DNA of 55,818 bases from Pseudomonadota bacterium (GTDB taxonomy: Bacteria > Pseudomonadota > Alphaproteobacteria > Rhizobiales > Beijerinckiaceae): contig JAJXYV010000017.1 of the NCBI GenBank assembly GCA_021780435.1, positions 1 through 55,818 of the forward strand, read 5' to 3'. Positions 8,884-16,157 of this stretch are shown here, piece after piece. Every line of letters begins with the position of its first letter. The first letter of the stretch is position 1. Made by a program: the position numbers and the translations under genes. The notes under the pieces are model-generated. The model was not told the origin of the DNA. It was given only the letters and a program-made list of their open reading frames with translations, and searched no databases.

Positions 8884-10134
8884 TCATTCCGCCGCCTGCA
8901 CGCGGCGCGCCGCCATCGCGCGCCGACGCCCCCGAATATCGTCCGTCGCCGCTTCCGGTTTGGCTTCGCGGCGCGCGGCGATGGCGTTGAAATAGCGCCG
9001 CGCCGGTTTTTCGACGAAGCGGAAGGTGAGGCTCGACATGGCGAGGATCAGCCCGACATAGACCGCGACCACCAGCATGATCATCAGCGGCCCGTGGCGA
9101 TAGACCTCGGCGATATAGGCGCCGCCGTCCGCCCCCGGAACGGCATGGAGGCCGAGCCAGCCCTTCTTGCCGACGAAAGACGCGGCGCGGCCCAGCACAT
9201 GAAGCAGCAGGAAGGTGTGGACGAGATAGATCGAATAGGACCATTCGCCGATGGCGTGCAGCGGCGGCGTCAGCAGAAGGCGTGAAAACGGGCCTTTCTG
9301 ATGCGCATAGACGAGCGTCGTCGCGCTGAACAGGATCGGGGTGAGCGCGAAGAGCCAGAACCACGGCGAGAAGGTCACAAAGGCGACCGCGACGACGGTG
9401 AGGACGACCTCCCAGATCGAGACGGCGCGCGTGGAAAGGCGCCCGAAGGGATCGAAGCCGCCGGCGCGCAGGCGCTGCGCCAGCACGCCGCAGAAAAAGC
9501 CGTAGATGCAGCGCAGCAGGCCGAAGTCGTAGCTCATCGCGTGCGAATAGCGCGTCGCCCAGAGCGTCGCGGCGCCGCCGGCGACCGCGAGGATCGCCAT
9601 GGTCCAGGTCTTGTCGCGGAGGCTCGCCTCCTCCGACTCGCTGCGGCGCAGCGGCAGGATCATGACAAGGCAGAACAGCAGATTGACATAGAATTCGACG
9701 CTGATGCTCCAGGCCGGGAAATTCCAGGTCAGCCGGTCGTGAATTCCAAGAGACTGGATCAGCAGCAGGTTCGACAGCAGCGCCGGGATCGAATTCTCAT
9801 TGGTGAAGGGCTGGGCCAGCACCGCCGCGCCATGGCGGACCGCGATCCATTTGGCGGCCTCCGCCGCGACCAGCAGGCTCAGTATAAAGAAATGCAGGGG
9901 ATACATGCGTCCGAAGCGGCGGATGGCGAAAGCCCAACCGCCGCCTTGAAACGCCAGCTTGTCGAAAAAGGCGTGGGCGATCACAAAGCCGGAGAGGACA
10001 AAGAAAAAATCGACGAAAGCGAAGGCGTGGCCGATGAATTCGGGCGGCGTGACCTTCATCGATTCGTAAAGATGAACCAAGGCGACCGTCAGGGCGCAAA
10101 GCCCGCGCAGACCGTCGAGAGCGCGAAATCGCAT
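8884..10134 (-). CDS. Acyltransferase family 3 membrane protein (OafA/YrhL-like)
   Basis: A 416-residue integral membrane protein that probably transfers an acyl group to a cell-surface glycan. The N-terminus RALDGLRGLCALTVALVHL is the family signature, followed by FFVLSGFVIAHAFF and RFGRMYPLHFF. About ten hydrophobic helices run through the protein, with EWSYSIYLVHTFLLLH in the last third. I chose the ATG at 10134 because AGGAG lies 8 bases upstream and it directly precedes the conserved motif. It is the third gene of a minus-strand operon with a GNAT protein and a glycosyltransferase, supporting polysaccharide modification. The acceptor is unknown. Confidence 0.88.
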   Translation of the reverse strand: MRFRALDGLRGLCALTVALVHLYESMKVTPPEFIGHAFAFVDFFFVLSGFVIAHAFFDKLAFQGGGWAFAIRRFGRMYPLHFFILSLLVAAEAAKWIAVRHGAAVLAQPFTNENSIPALLSNLLLIQSLGIHDRLTWNFPAWSISVEFYVNLLFCLVMILPLRRSESEEASLRDKTWTMAILAVAGGAATLWATRYSHAMSYDFGLLRCIYGFFCGVLAQRLRAGGFDPFGRLSTRAVSIWEVVLTVVAVAFVTFSPWFWLFALTPILFSATTLVYAHQKGPFSRLLLTPPLHAIGEWSYSIYLVHTFLLLHVLGRAASFVGKKGWLGLHAVPGADGGAYIAEVYRHGPLMIMLVVAVYVGLILAMSSLTFRFVEKPARRYFNAIAARREAKPEAATDDIRGRRRAMAARRVQAAE

Positions 10135-10159
10135 TACGTTGCTCCTGTGTCGCCGGCGC

Positions 10160-11317
10160 TCACGCCCCGGCCGGTTCGCCCACTTCCTGTTCCTCGGGCC
10201 CATCCTCGGCTTCGGGCGCCGGAGCGCCGCCGCGCAGCTTGCGCATGGCGGCGAGCGCCAACCGGCCGCGCAGCCCCGCGCTCACCGAATAGAAGCCTTC
10301 CGAGGCGATCATTTCCGGACGGAAACGCGTCTTCGAGCGATCGACGCCCGACGAAAGGTTGACCAGCGCGACGCCGTGCTCATGCGCCCATTGCAGCACC
10401 TCGGCCATCAGGGTCGTCATGATGCTGTACGGTCCGTAATCGGGATCGTAGCCGGAGAAATAGAGATACAATTCGTCGCCCAGCGCGAAACCGAGACGCA
10501 CCGCGACGATCTTCCCGCCAACCCTGATCTCGAAAATGCGCAGGTCGCCGGCGCGCGCCATCTGCGCGCAATAATCGTCGAGGAAAGCGCGCGCCCCTTC
10601 GCCTTCGAACACATTGGGATGGCGGGCCACATCGGTCATGGCGGCGCGCCGGCCGTGGAGGTCGTAAAAGGTCTTGAGACCTTCCTCGGCCTGTTGCGGC
10701 TCGGTCGAAACGTGGAATTCGATCTCGACGCCGGCCGCCTTGAGGTCGTTGCGGCTCTTGCGCAAGTGCTTGCGGGTCTTCTTGGGCAGAGCGGCGTGGA
10801 AGGCTTCCCAGCTCTCCCGCATGATCAGGCAGGAGTCGATATCCTCGAGCGTCGCCTGCCGCTCGCCCTGTTCAAGAGCGCAGGCGCCGGGCGCGAGGCC
10901 GCGCCACTGCACCAGATCGTGCTCCTTGCGCGCGCGCAGATGGGCGGCGAGCGCGCGGCCGGCCTCGCTCAGGTTCTCGCGCCGGCAAAGCGGGCCGCGC
11001 AATTGGGTGACATAGGCGTCGGCGCCGAAGAACTGCATTTCGCGCACCAGCGCCGGGCCGAAGCCGGGCCGGCTGGTCAGCATCATCGGCGCGACGGCGA
11101 CCAGCGCGCCCGCCTCGTCGCGCAAGGCGAAGACCCGCATGTCGTGGCGGCTGGACAGGCTGCGGCGGCTCCCGAAATGGCGCCACCAGGTCATCTGCCA
11201 GGCCGGCGATTTGGAAGGCGTGCGCGGCGAGCATTGCGCGAAAAGCGCCTGCCATTCCGGCGCGAGCGCCTGGAGCGCGTCGAAGGTGTCGAGCGTTTCG
11301 ATCCTAAGCATAAGCAT
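10160..11317 (-). CDS. GNAT-family protein, CelD/BcsL type
   Basis: A 385-residue soluble protein of the CelD/BcsL (Acetyltransf_6, FemAB-like) group, often found in exopolysaccharide and cellulose loci. Visible blocks are WQALFAQCS near the N-terminus, KKTRKHLRKSRNDL near residues 178-191, YDLHGRRAAM, and YLYFSGYDPDYGPYS followed by LMAEVLQWAHEHG, the usual C-terminal acetyl-CoA fold segment. Its start overlaps the end of the upstream glycosyltransferase by 14 bases; an ATG at 11311 is an equally good start. The acetylated substrate is unknown. Confidence 0.82.
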   Translation of the reverse strand: MLMLRIETLDTFDALQALAPEWQALFAQCSPRTPSKSPAWQMTWWRHFGSRRSLSSRHDMRVFALRDEAGALVAVAPMMLTSRPGFGPALVREMQFFGADAYVTQLRGPLCRRENLSEAGRALAAHLRARKEHDLVQWRGLAPGACALEQGERQATLEDIDSCLIMRESWEAFHAALPKKTRKHLRKSRNDLKAAGVEIEFHVSTEPQQAEEGLKTFYDLHGRRAAMTDVARHPNVFEGEGARAFLDDYCAQMARAGDLRIFEIRVGGKIVAVRLGFALGDELYLYFSGYDPDYGPYSIMTTLMAEVLQWAHEHGVALVNLSSGVDRSKTRFRPEMIASEGFYSVSAGLRGRLALAAMRKLRGGAPAPEAEDGPEEQEVGEPAGA

Positions 11318-12113
11318 GGAGCCGATCCAGAATCTTGGCGAAAGTTTTCAGGGCGAAGAAATCCACGGCGCCATGTTCGCGCCGGTAGCGCGAATGGATC
11401 GCCCGATAGGAGGACTCGATCAGCGGCTGGCGATCGGGCAGTCGCATCAGCGAGGGGCCGATGCGGTAATGGATCGAGGTCCGATCCAGCACACAGGCGC
11501 CGGAATGACGGATCGCCCGGGCGAAAAAGTCGACGTCCTCGGCGAGCGAGGGTTCCGGATCGAAGCCCCCGATCGCCTCGACGCAGGATCGGCGCACCAT
11601 GCCGGCGCTGCAAATCAGCAGGGTGCGTTGGAAGAACATCGCGGCGGAAAGCCCGAGCTTCGGCCCCATCCCGCTGTATTTCCGGGCGCGGCGGAAGGCG
11701 GCGTCGAAGAAATCGCGCTCGGCGCTGACATCCATTTCGCCGAAGGGCTCGACCTTGCCGAAGACCACGCCGATGTCGGGGCGCTGTGCGAAAACCTTGA
11801 GCGCCTCCGCGTAATAGCCCTCTGGCGCCAGATCGTCGTCGTCGAGGAAATGGATGATGTCGGCGCTCGCGCGCCGGAAGCCGTGATTGCGCACGATGGC
11901 CGGCCGGCCGCCGGTCGGCGCCGGCGAACGCCAATAGGCGACGCCCCGATCGGCGTAGCGCCGGACGACCGCCTCGGCGCTCCCCTGCGGGCAATCATCG
12001 ACGACGAGGATTTCGCAGGCCGCGCCCTTTTGGGCGAGCACGCTCTCGATCGCCGCCGCCAAAGGTTCTGGACGACGAAATGTCGGAATAACGACCGAAA
12101 TATCCGGTTTCAT
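11304..12113 (-). CDS. Glycosyltransferase family 2
   Basis: A 269-residue GT-A fold enzyme. ISVVIPTFRRPEPLAAAIESVLAQ opens the Rossmann-like domain, ILVVDDCPQGS carries the first Asp pair, and IIHFLDDDDLAPEGY holds the metal-binding DxD-type motif near residue 92. WRSPAPTGGRPAIVRNHGF is typical of nucleotide-sugar binding in this family. It is the first gene of the minus-strand surface-glycan operon and overlaps the next gene. No membrane segment is present, so it probably acts at the cytoplasmic face. Donor and acceptor are unknown. Confidence 0.88.
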   Translation of the reverse strand: MKPDISVVIPTFRRPEPLAAAIESVLAQKGAACEILVVDDCPQGSAEAVVRRYADRGVAYWRSPAPTGGRPAIVRNHGFRRASADIIHFLDDDDLAPEGYYAEALKVFAQRPDIGVVFGKVEPFGEMDVSAERDFFDAAFRRARKYSGMGPKLGLSAAMFFQRTLLICSAGMVRRSCVEAIGGFDPEPSLAEDVDFFARAIRHSGACVLDRTSIHYRIGPSLMRLPDRQPLIESSYRAIHSRYRREHGAVDFFALKTFAKILDRLHAYA

Positions 12114-12365
12114 GCGCCTCGCTCACGCCAATCGGACACGATATCGAAAGAACAGATATCTTATAGTTCAGTTCTTCATTTCATCCAATTATACACAGTC
12201 TGAAATAAGCGCAATTTTTAAGCAACTTTTATAAATAGTCATCTCAGTGTGAATTTTATTGGTTAAATTTTTTAACTTTTATTTGTTACTTTAAACAATG
12301 AGTGGACAATGGTTGCAACGCCAAGCCCCTATCGCCCACCGCCTTTCGGCTTGCATTTGGACACG
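12114..12365. other. Low-GC intergenic island with a palindrome
   Basis: This stretch separates the glycosyltransferase start from the LexA-type box. Counting bases at 12181-12300 gives 29 G+C in 120 (about 24%), against a strongly GC-rich surrounding. GTTAAA-TTT-TTTAAC at 12262-12276 is a perfect interrupted palindrome that could be an operator or a binding site for an AT-rich-DNA protein. No convincing gene is present; short ORFs here lack coding character. The composition suggests foreign origin or a nucleoid-protein binding region. Confidence 0.6.
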
Positions 12366-12380
12366 GAACAAAATAGGAAC
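12366..12380. promoter_or_regulatory. LexA-type SOS box (GAAC-N7-GAAC)
   Basis: The plus strand reads GAAC (12366-12369), seven bases AAAATAG, then GAAC (12377-12380). Read on the other strand this is GTTC-CTATTTT-GTTC, an exact match to the alphaproteobacterial LexA operator GTTC-N7-GTTC. It sits 33 bases before the ATG of the small gene at 12414, where it could block a promoter. A similar box with the same T-rich core precedes rmuC in this window. LexA binding is inferred from the motif. Confidence 0.65.
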
Positions 12381-12413
12381 ATGCAGAATGTCCCTTATGC
12401 CTCGGAGGCGCCT

Positions 12414-12674
12414 ATGGCGCAAAGCCTGCCCCTCACCCTCCACAATGGCGGCGAGCAGCCGTTGCCCGCCGACTGGCGCCATCTGCTCGATCTTCTGCCC
12501 GAAGACCTGCGCGACCTCTATGAGGAGCGCGCCGCGCTCATCGAATATGACGGCGGCGAGAAGCGCGCGACGGCGGAGCGCCGCGCCTTCGAATGCGTGA
12601 TGGAAGGGGCGGATCGCGCTTTCTGGGGACGATTGGGCGCGGCGGCTGGCGAAAAACGTGCGGCTATGACCTGA
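12414..12674 (+). CDS. Small acidic protein of unknown function, upstream of the DNA methyltransferase
   Basis: The 86-residue product starts MAQSLPLTLHNGG. I chose this start because GGAGG at 12404-12408 is 5 bases upstream; an in-frame ATG at 12381 lies against the LexA-type box with poor ribosome-site spacing. The core LLPEDLRDLYEERAALIEYD, then GGEKRATAERRAFE, is helical and charged. Similar ERAA-EYDGG-AERRA stretches occur, as I recall, in plasmid and phage-associated proteins, so an accessory role is possible. There is no Cys pair, signal or membrane helix. The methyltransferase follows after 34 bases, so the two are probably cotranscribed. Confidence 0.65.
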   Translation: MAQSLPLTLHNGGEQPLPADWRHLLDLLPEDLRDLYEERAALIEYDGGEKRATAERRAFECVMEGADRAFWGRLGAAAGEKRAAMT

Positions 12675-12708
12675 TGGAAGGCATGATTCTTTCCGGCAAC
12701 CCGCCCCG

Positions 12709-13899
12709 ATGCCTCGACCGCTGACCTTTTACGAATTCTTCGCCGGCGGCGGCATGGCCCGCGGCGGGCTCGGCGCCGGCTGGACCTGCCTGTTCGCCAA
12801 TGACATCGACCCAGAAAAAGCGGCCGCCTATCGCGCCAACTGGGGCGGCGAGGAACTCGTCTGCGGCGATCTCGGGGCCATCGCAGCGCGCCTGATCCCC
12901 GGCGAGGCCGATCTCGCCTGGGCTTCCTTCCCCTGCCAGGACCTGTCGCTTGCCGGCGGCGGCCGAGGCATGGGCGCCGCCGACGCCGAGGTGAAGACCC
13001 GCAGCGGCGCTTTCTGGCTGTTCCATGAGAAGGTGCGCGCCTTGCGCGCGCAAGGCCGGGCGCCGCGCGCCATCGTGCTGGAAAATGTCGTCGGCGTTCT
13101 CACGTCGCACGGCAGGCGCGACTTTTGCGCCCTGGTCGGGGCTCTGGACGAGATCGGATACCGGGTTGGCGCGCTCATCCTGGACGCGCGCTGGTTCACG
13201 CCGCAATCGCGGCCGCGCGTCTTTTTCGTGGCCTTGCAAAAGGCCCTGTTCGCCGCCCTGCCATCCGACGGAGCGGGCCTCCTTGCCACGCAGGCCGATC
13301 CCCTCTGGTCGTCGCCCTCCCTGATCGCGGCGCACGCGGCCCTGCCCGCAGGTCTCGCGGCCGATTGGGTCTGGTGGCGCCTGCCCGAACCGCCACGGCG
13401 CAACGCCGACCTGATCGACCTGCTGGAAGACGACCCCGCCGACGCGCCCTGGCGCTCGCAGGCCGCGACCGAGCGATTGCTGGCGTTGATGGCGCCTGCC
13501 CATCGCGGAAAGATCGCCAAGATGCAGGCGGGAGGCGAACGGGCGATCGGCGCGGTCTACCGGCGCACCCGCATGGACGAGAACGGCGTCAAGAAACAGC
13601 GGGCGGAGGCGCGTTTCGACGGCCTGGCCGGTTGCCTGCGCACGCCGGGCGGCGGCAGCTCGCGCCAGACGATCATGGAGGTTCGCGGCGAAACGATCCG
13701 AACCCGGCTGCTTTCGCCGCGCGAAGCGGCCCGGCTGATGGGCCTTGCAGACTCCTACAAACTCCCGAAAGGCGCGGGCGCAGCCTATAAATTATGCGGC
13801 GATGGCCTTTGCGCGCCGGCGGTCCGCCATCTTGCGGAACATCTCCTTCAGCCGCTGTTGGGCGCCATGGCGGCGAAGGATCTCGCAGCTGCGGAATAA
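12709..13899 (+). CDS. DNA (cytosine-5-)-methyltransferase, solitary
   Basis: This 396-residue enzyme methylates cytosine C5 in DNA using S-adenosylmethionine. The ordered C5 motifs are visible: I, FYEFFAGGGMARGGLG near residue 7; IV, SFPCQDLSLAGGG near 72 with the catalytic Cys; VI, IVLENVVGVL near 124; VIII, FTPQSRPRVFFVA near 163; IX, LLSPREAARLMGL; and X, GDGLCAPAVRHLAEHL near the C-terminus. The target-recognition region between VIII and IX is ~170 residues. No restriction endonuclease or Vsr gene is adjacent, so it is an orphan enzyme. Low-GC DNA on both sides and the LexA-type box upstream suggest an acquired, possibly damage-induced cassette. The recognition sequence cannot be predicted. 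Confidence 0.92.
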   Translation: MPRPLTFYEFFAGGGMARGGLGAGWTCLFANDIDPEKAAAYRANWGGEELVCGDLGAIAARLIPGEADLAWASFPCQDLSLAGGGRGMGAADAEVKTRSGAFWLFHEKVRALRAQGRAPRAIVLENVVGVLTSHGRRDFCALVGALDEIGYRVGALILDARWFTPQSRPRVFFVALQKALFAALPSDGAGLLATQADPLWSSPSLIAAHAALPAGLAADWVWWRLPEPPRRNADLIDLLEDDPADAPWRSQAATERLLALMAPAHRGKIAKMQAGGERAIGAVYRRTRMDENGVKKQRAEARFDGLAGCLRTPGGGSSRQTIMEVRGETIRTRLLSPREAARLMGLADSYKLPKGAGAAYKLCGDGLCAPAVRHLAEHLLQPLLGAMAAKDLAAAE

Positions 13900-14016
13900 G
13901 CCTTCGCGCCTGCGAAAGTAATTCCCTGCCGCATCCATGTCTTTTTTCGGCCCGGAAAGAAAAAACGCCAAATTCAGCTATTGCCATCGACGCTCCTGAG
14001 CCTTAATAAAGCCATA

Positions 14017-14031
14017 TTAACGCTTCGTTAA
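14017..14031. promoter_or_regulatory. CtrA-type box (TTAA-N7-TTAA)
   Basis: TTAA (14017-14020), CGCTTCG, TTAA (14028-14031) matches the CtrA master-regulator consensus TTAA-N7-TTAA and is also a perfect palindrome. It lies in the 260-base non-coding, low-GC stretch (about 38-45% GC at 13981-14100 by count) between the methyltransferase and the small gene at 14160. That stretch otherwise contains no recognisable gene. The box is about 130 bases upstream of that ATG. Confidence 0.5.
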
Positions 14032-14159
14032 ATCCAGCTCTTGACCCTGACAGGATATTCTTCGAAAAAAACATTTTTGCCGCTTACGCATAATCTGATC
14101 GTCATATTGTTTTGCTATAGCGCTCCCGTCGCGAAGGCGTGGCGCACCAAGAGATTTTC

Positions 14160-14396
14160 ATGAACCTCTATCATTTCCAGATGATCGACCCGACCGGGGC
14201 GCGCCGCGACCTCAAGTCGCTGCGTCTCGCCGACATCGGCGCGATCTGGCGGGAAATAGACGATTTGACCTCGGATCAGGCGCGCGGCGGGCAAATCCGA
14301 GTCACCAATGAAGCCGGCGGCATCGTCGTCCTCGTCGGCGTCTCCACCGCCCGCAGCCTGCAGGCCCGCGGTCTCGCCGCACGCGCCGCCGCCTGA
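14160..14396 (+). CDS. Small conserved-type protein (DUF6894-like, uncertain)
   Basis: A 78-residue protein starting MNLYHFQMIDPTGARRDLKS. The layout, a beta-strand start, 'D-G/x-R-D' turn, helix and a V/I-rich strand (RVTNEAGGIVVLVGVSTARSL), resembles the small DUF6894-type proteins common in Rhizobiales. The match is from pattern memory and is not certain. I chose this ATG over one seven codons upstream because AAGAG precedes it at a reasonable distance. It has no cysteine and no signal peptide. The role is unknown. Confidence 0.55.
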   Translation: MNLYHFQMIDPTGARRDLKSLRLADIGAIWREIDDLTSDQARGGQIRVTNEAGGIVVLVGVSTARSLQARGLAARAAA

Positions 14397-14465
14397 TCCC
14401 TGCCGGGCCGGCTCGTCGAAAAATTGTTCTCGACGCCGCGCCGCCGCCAAGGCAAATTCTCAGCC

Positions 14466-14858
14466 ATGTACAGCGCGACCACCTTCGACATCAAAATCAC
14501 CGCCACGCCAAATTTCGCGCCGGAGCGCAGCGATCCGGCCATGGAACGCTTTTTCTGGACCTATACGATCGAGATCGCCAATCATGGCGACATCCAGGTC
14601 CAGCTGCTCGAGCGCTTCTGGCGCATCACAGACGCCAACGGCAAGGTCGAGACCGTGCAGGGACCAGGCGTCGTCGGCGAGACGCCGATCATCGAACCGG
14701 GCGACAGCTTCAGCTATACGTCCGGTTGCAGCTTGACCACTGCCTCGGGCCTCATGTCGGGCTCCTATCGCATGGTGGACGCCAACGGCCACGCCTTCGA
14801 TGTCGAGATCCCCGCCTTTTCCCTCGACAGCCCCATGGAGCGCCGGGTTCTCAACTGA
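14466..14858 (+). CDS. apaG: ApaG protein
   Basis: The 130-residue product has the single ApaG (DUF525) fibronectin-III-like domain. FFWTYTIEIANHGDIQVQLLERFWRITDANG is followed by VQGPGVVGETPIIEPGDSFSYTSGCSL and MSGSYRMVD, matching the family along its length. ApaG was linked genetically to cobalt resistance and magnesium efflux in enterobacteria, but its biochemical role is unclear. I chose the ATG at 14466 because the family begins near this Met; an upstream ATG at 14424 adds 14 Arg-rich residues. It precedes argE by about 115 bases. Confidence 0.93.
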   Translation: MYSATTFDIKITATPNFAPERSDPAMERFFWTYTIEIANHGDIQVQLLERFWRITDANGKVETVQGPGVVGETPIIEPGDSFSYTSGCSLTTASGLMSGSYRMVDANGHAFDVEIPAFSLDSPMERRVLN

Positions 14859-14974
14859 TCCGGCCCGTCATCCGCCCGTCGCGTCGCCGGGTCAGGCTGC
14901 CCACGCGTTTCATGTCCCGAGGCGTCGGCTCTGGCCCGATTGATGCAAGGAAGGAAAGGCGAGGACAGCCGCGA

Positions 14975-16150
14975 ATGATCCAATTTTCCGCCGATTCCAC
15001 GCTCGACCGGGCGATCGCGCTGCTCGAACGGCTCGTCGCCTTCGACACAGAATCGTCGCGCAGCAATCTGCCCCTGATCGATTTCGTCGAAGATTACCTA
15101 CTCGGGCTGGGCGCGCGCTTCACCCGCGTTCCCAATGCGGCGGGCGACAAGGCCGCGCTGTTCGCAACCTTCGGCCCGACGGTCGACGGCGGCGTCGTTC
15201 TCTCCGGCCATACCGACGTCGTGCCGGTGACCGGCCAGAAATGGACCTCGCCGCCCTTCGTCCTGCGGCGGGACGGCGACCGCCTCTATGGCCGCGGGAC
15301 CTGCGACATGAAGGGCTTTGACGCCATTTGCCTCGCCATGGCCGCGGAATTCATGGCCGCGCCCCTGAAAAAGCCGATCCACATCCTGCTGAGCTATGAC
15401 GAGGAAACAACCTGCGCCGGTTGCCTCGATGCGATCGCGCGGCTCGGCCACGACCTGCCGCGCCCGGCGCTGGCGGTGATCGGCGAGCCGACCCTGATGG
15501 AAGTCGCCGATTCCCACAAGAGCGTCGCCACTTATCGCACCACGGTCATCGGCCACGAGGCCCATTCATCGAAGCCGTGGCTCGGCGTCAGCGCGGTGCA
15601 TGTCGCCTGCGAACTGGTCGGGGCGCTGGAACGGATCGGGCGCGAACTGGAGGCCGACCGCGATCCGCACGGCCGGTTTGAACCGGCTTTCTCAACCATC
15701 CATGTCGGCGTCATCCAGGGCGGCACGGCGCGCAACATCATGGCGCGGCAATGCGACTTCTTCTGGGAGTTCCGGGGCCTGCCGCAGACGCCGCGCGACC
15801 GCGCCCTGGAAAAATTCGAGGCTTTTTGCGCGGCGCTCGCCGCCGAACGGTTCAGGAATTTCCCCAATGCGAAGATCGAAACCTTCGTCGAGACCGAAGC
15901 GCCCGGCCTGAGCGCCGAACCCGACTCCCCCGCCGCGACCCTGGCGATGGCGCTCGCCCGCGCCAATCGCACGATCGCCGTGCCCTATGCGACCGAAGCC
16001 GGCCAGTTTCAGGCCGCCGGCATGCCGGCGGTCATCTGCGGACCGGGCAGCATCGACCAGGCCCACCAGCCCGATGAATTCATCGACATCGCCCAGCTCG
16101 CGGAAGGCGTCGCCTTCCTGCGCCGCCTCGCCGGGCAGATGTCGATCTGA
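14975..16150 (+). CDS. argE: Acetylornithine deacetylase (M20 peptidase family)
   Basis: A 391-residue cytosolic zinc hydrolase predicted to convert N-acetylornithine to ornithine in arginine synthesis. Metal-site blocks are SGHTDVVPV near residue 80, YGRGTCDMKGFDA near 107 (bridging Asp), and LSYDEETTCAGCLD near 140 with the catalytic Glu. GEPTLMEVADSHKS and the dimerisation region with GHEAHSSKP follow. The C-terminal IDQAHQPDEFID supplies the last His. Length and the YDEET motif fit ArgE better than DapE. No other arg genes are adjacent. Confidence 0.9.
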   Translation: MIQFSADSTLDRAIALLERLVAFDTESSRSNLPLIDFVEDYLLGLGARFTRVPNAAGDKAALFATFGPTVDGGVVLSGHTDVVPVTGQKWTSPPFVLRRDGDRLYGRGTCDMKGFDAICLAMAAEFMAAPLKKPIHILLSYDEETTCAGCLDAIARLGHDLPRPALAVIGEPTLMEVADSHKSVATYRTTVIGHEAHSSKPWLGVSAVHVACELVGALERIGRELEADRDPHGRFEPAFSTIHVGVIQGGTARNIMARQCDFFWEFRGLPQTPRDRALEKFEAFCAALAAERFRNFPNAKIETFVETEAPGLSAEPDSPAATLAMALARANRTIAVPYATEAGQFQAAGMPAVICGPGSIDQAHQPDEFIDIAQLAEGVAFLRRLAGQMSI

Positions 16151-16157
16151 ACCCGCG

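Noticed and set aside
12298-12600. 100-codon frame starting at 12298 before the methyltransferase
   Set aside because: It is out of frame with the better-supported 12414 gene, Ser/Arg/Pro-rich, and has no ribosome site.
13673-14006. Short frames at the 3' end of the methyltransferase and in the following gap
   Set aside because: They are out of frame or antisense to the methyltransferase and end in low-GC non-coding DNA without ribosome sites.
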